A program made the translations under genes and the position numbers. This document shows positions 5,188 through 5,679 of a stretch of DNA of 5,679 nt, piece after piece. The stretch is from contig JAJYOH010000412.1 of NCBI GenBank assembly GCA_021796315.1, positions 1 to 5,679 of the forward strand, given 5' to 3'. How positions within the stretch are numbered: position 1 is the first letter of the stretch; every line of letters begins with the position of its first letter. The DNA is from Chloroflexota bacterium. GTDB taxonomy: Bacteria; Chloroflexota; Anaerolineae; Anaerolineales; Villigracilaceae. The notes beneath the pieces were generated by a model. The model had not been told where the DNA came from. It saw only the letters and a program-made list of their open reading frames with translations, and did no database searches.

Positions 5188-5679
5188 TCTCAAATCCAAA
5201 TCGAGTCTTTCCCGTCGAGACTTCATTAAACTTGGCGCGGCGACTGCTGCTGCCGGGGCAGGCCTGACTGCTTTGAAATCTGTCAATCAATCGGTTGCGG
5301 TACAGACTACTCCCTTACAAGAGACAATTATCAAAACCACTTGTGCGCTGTGCCCATCAGGCTGCGGGCTGGATGTTCGTGTCGCGGATGGAAAAGCCGT
5401 GAAGGTGGAAGGTAATGCACTACATCCGCTTAATCAGGGCGTGTGTTGCTTGAAGGGACAGACTTCTCTGGAAATGCTGTACAGCCCGGAGTGGATCGAG
5501 CATCCACGCATTCAAACTGGAGCGCGCGGTTCCGGCGATTGGAAGGAAATTTACTGGGAGGAAGCGCTCGGCATCGTCGCCAGCAAATTGATCGAACTTC
5601 GCAATTCCGGTAAGGCACATGAAGTGGCATTGATGCATGGCGATTTGCGCGGGCAAATGCGCCAGGTGGTCCAGCGATT
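5174..5679 (+). CDS. Molybdopterin oxidoreductase (MopB family) catalytic subunit, N-terminal part, truncated by the window edge
   Basis: The first 168 codons of a much larger gene are present, with no stop before the right edge. The N-terminus carries a textbook Tat signal (LSRRDFIKLGAATAAAGAG, residues 12-30), so the enzyme folds in the cytoplasm with its cofactor and acts outside the membrane. The molybdopterin Fe4S4 domain follows: C57-x2-C60-x3-C64 (CALCPSGC), then C92 in the C-L-K-G motif 28 residues later, which is the fourth cluster ligand. C91 is an extra adjacent cysteine. Next comes the family segment with LYSPEWIEHP and WKEIYWEEAL, where the substrate domain begins. It belongs to the polysulfide/thiosulfate/tetrathionate/arsenate reductase side of the DMSO reductase superfamily, including the related quinone-reductase (Qrc/Act-like) proteins. 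The substrate cannot be told from this portion, because the Mo-ligand region lies near or past the edge. ATG 5174 and ATG 5177 are adjacent possible starts. The start overlaps the cytochrome gene, so the two are probably translated together. Confidence 0.92.
   Translation, partial: MMATDLKSKSSLSRRDFIKLGAATAAAGAGLTALKSVNQSVAVQTTPLQETIIKTTCALCPSGCGLDVRVADGKAVKVEGNALHPLNQGVCCLKGQTSLEMLYSPEWIEHPRIQTGARGSGDWKEIYWEEALGIVASKLIELRNSGKAHEVALMHGDLRGQMRQVVQR

Noticed and set aside
5174..5679. Assignment of the molybdoenzyme as arsenite oxidase large subunit because a Rieske gene is nearby
   Set aside because: Arsenite oxidase AioA has a 3Fe-4S cluster lacking the fourth cysteine and normally no Tat signal of its own. 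Here the fourth cysteine is present in C-L-K-G and a full Tat signal starts the protein.

Overview
This window is most of a dissimilatory sulfite reductase (dsr) operon, read entirely on the + strand, with a second and less familiar redox module directly behind it. The order is dsrA (last 26 codons only), dsrB, dsrD, dsrC, dsrM, dsrK, a dsrJ-like di-haem cytochrome gene, a Rieske Fe-S protein gene, a mono-haem c-type cytochrome gene, and the 5' part of a molybdopterin (MopB/DMSO-reductase family) oxidoreductase gene that runs off the right edge. Spacing is tight: dsrA and dsrB overlap or abut, most other junctions are about 10-45 bp, and the cytochrome and molybdopterin genes overlap by 14 bp. 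The one gap near 100 bp, between dsrC and dsrM, holds a striking set of competing inverted repeats.

Functionally, DsrAB reduces sulfite using a siroheme coupled to a [4Fe-4S] cluster, DsrD is its small activator, and DsrC carries the half-reduced sulfur as a trisulfide between its two C-terminal cysteines. DsrM (di-haem b quinol-oxidising membrane subunit) and DsrK (HdrD-like Fe-S subunit) reduce the DsrC trisulfide with electrons from the quinone pool. dsrD is present and dsrEFH is absent from the visible part, which favours a reductive (sulfite/sulfate-respiring) rather than a sulfur-oxidising role.

The unusual part is the 3' half. The DsrJ-like protein has two CxxCH haem sites instead of the usual three and lacks the pre-haem cysteine known as a haem ligand in DsrJ. 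Where dsrO and dsrP would normally follow, the window has a Rieske protein, a mono-haem cytochrome and a Tat-exported molybdopterin enzyme. This suggests either a rewired periplasmic face of the Dsr complex or a separate quinone-linked molybdoenzyme placed in the same operon.

The organism is an anaerobic sulfite/sulfate reducer of moderate GC content (judged by eye). The compact two-subunit-like DsrMK, the Tat-exported Rieske/molybdoenzyme set and the shortened DsrJ do not look like a classical Desulfovibrio layout. A Chloroflexota-like or other non-proteobacterial uncultured lineage is possible, but the sequence alone does not settle it. No tRNA, rRNA, CRISPR, insertion sequence or other mobile element was seen.
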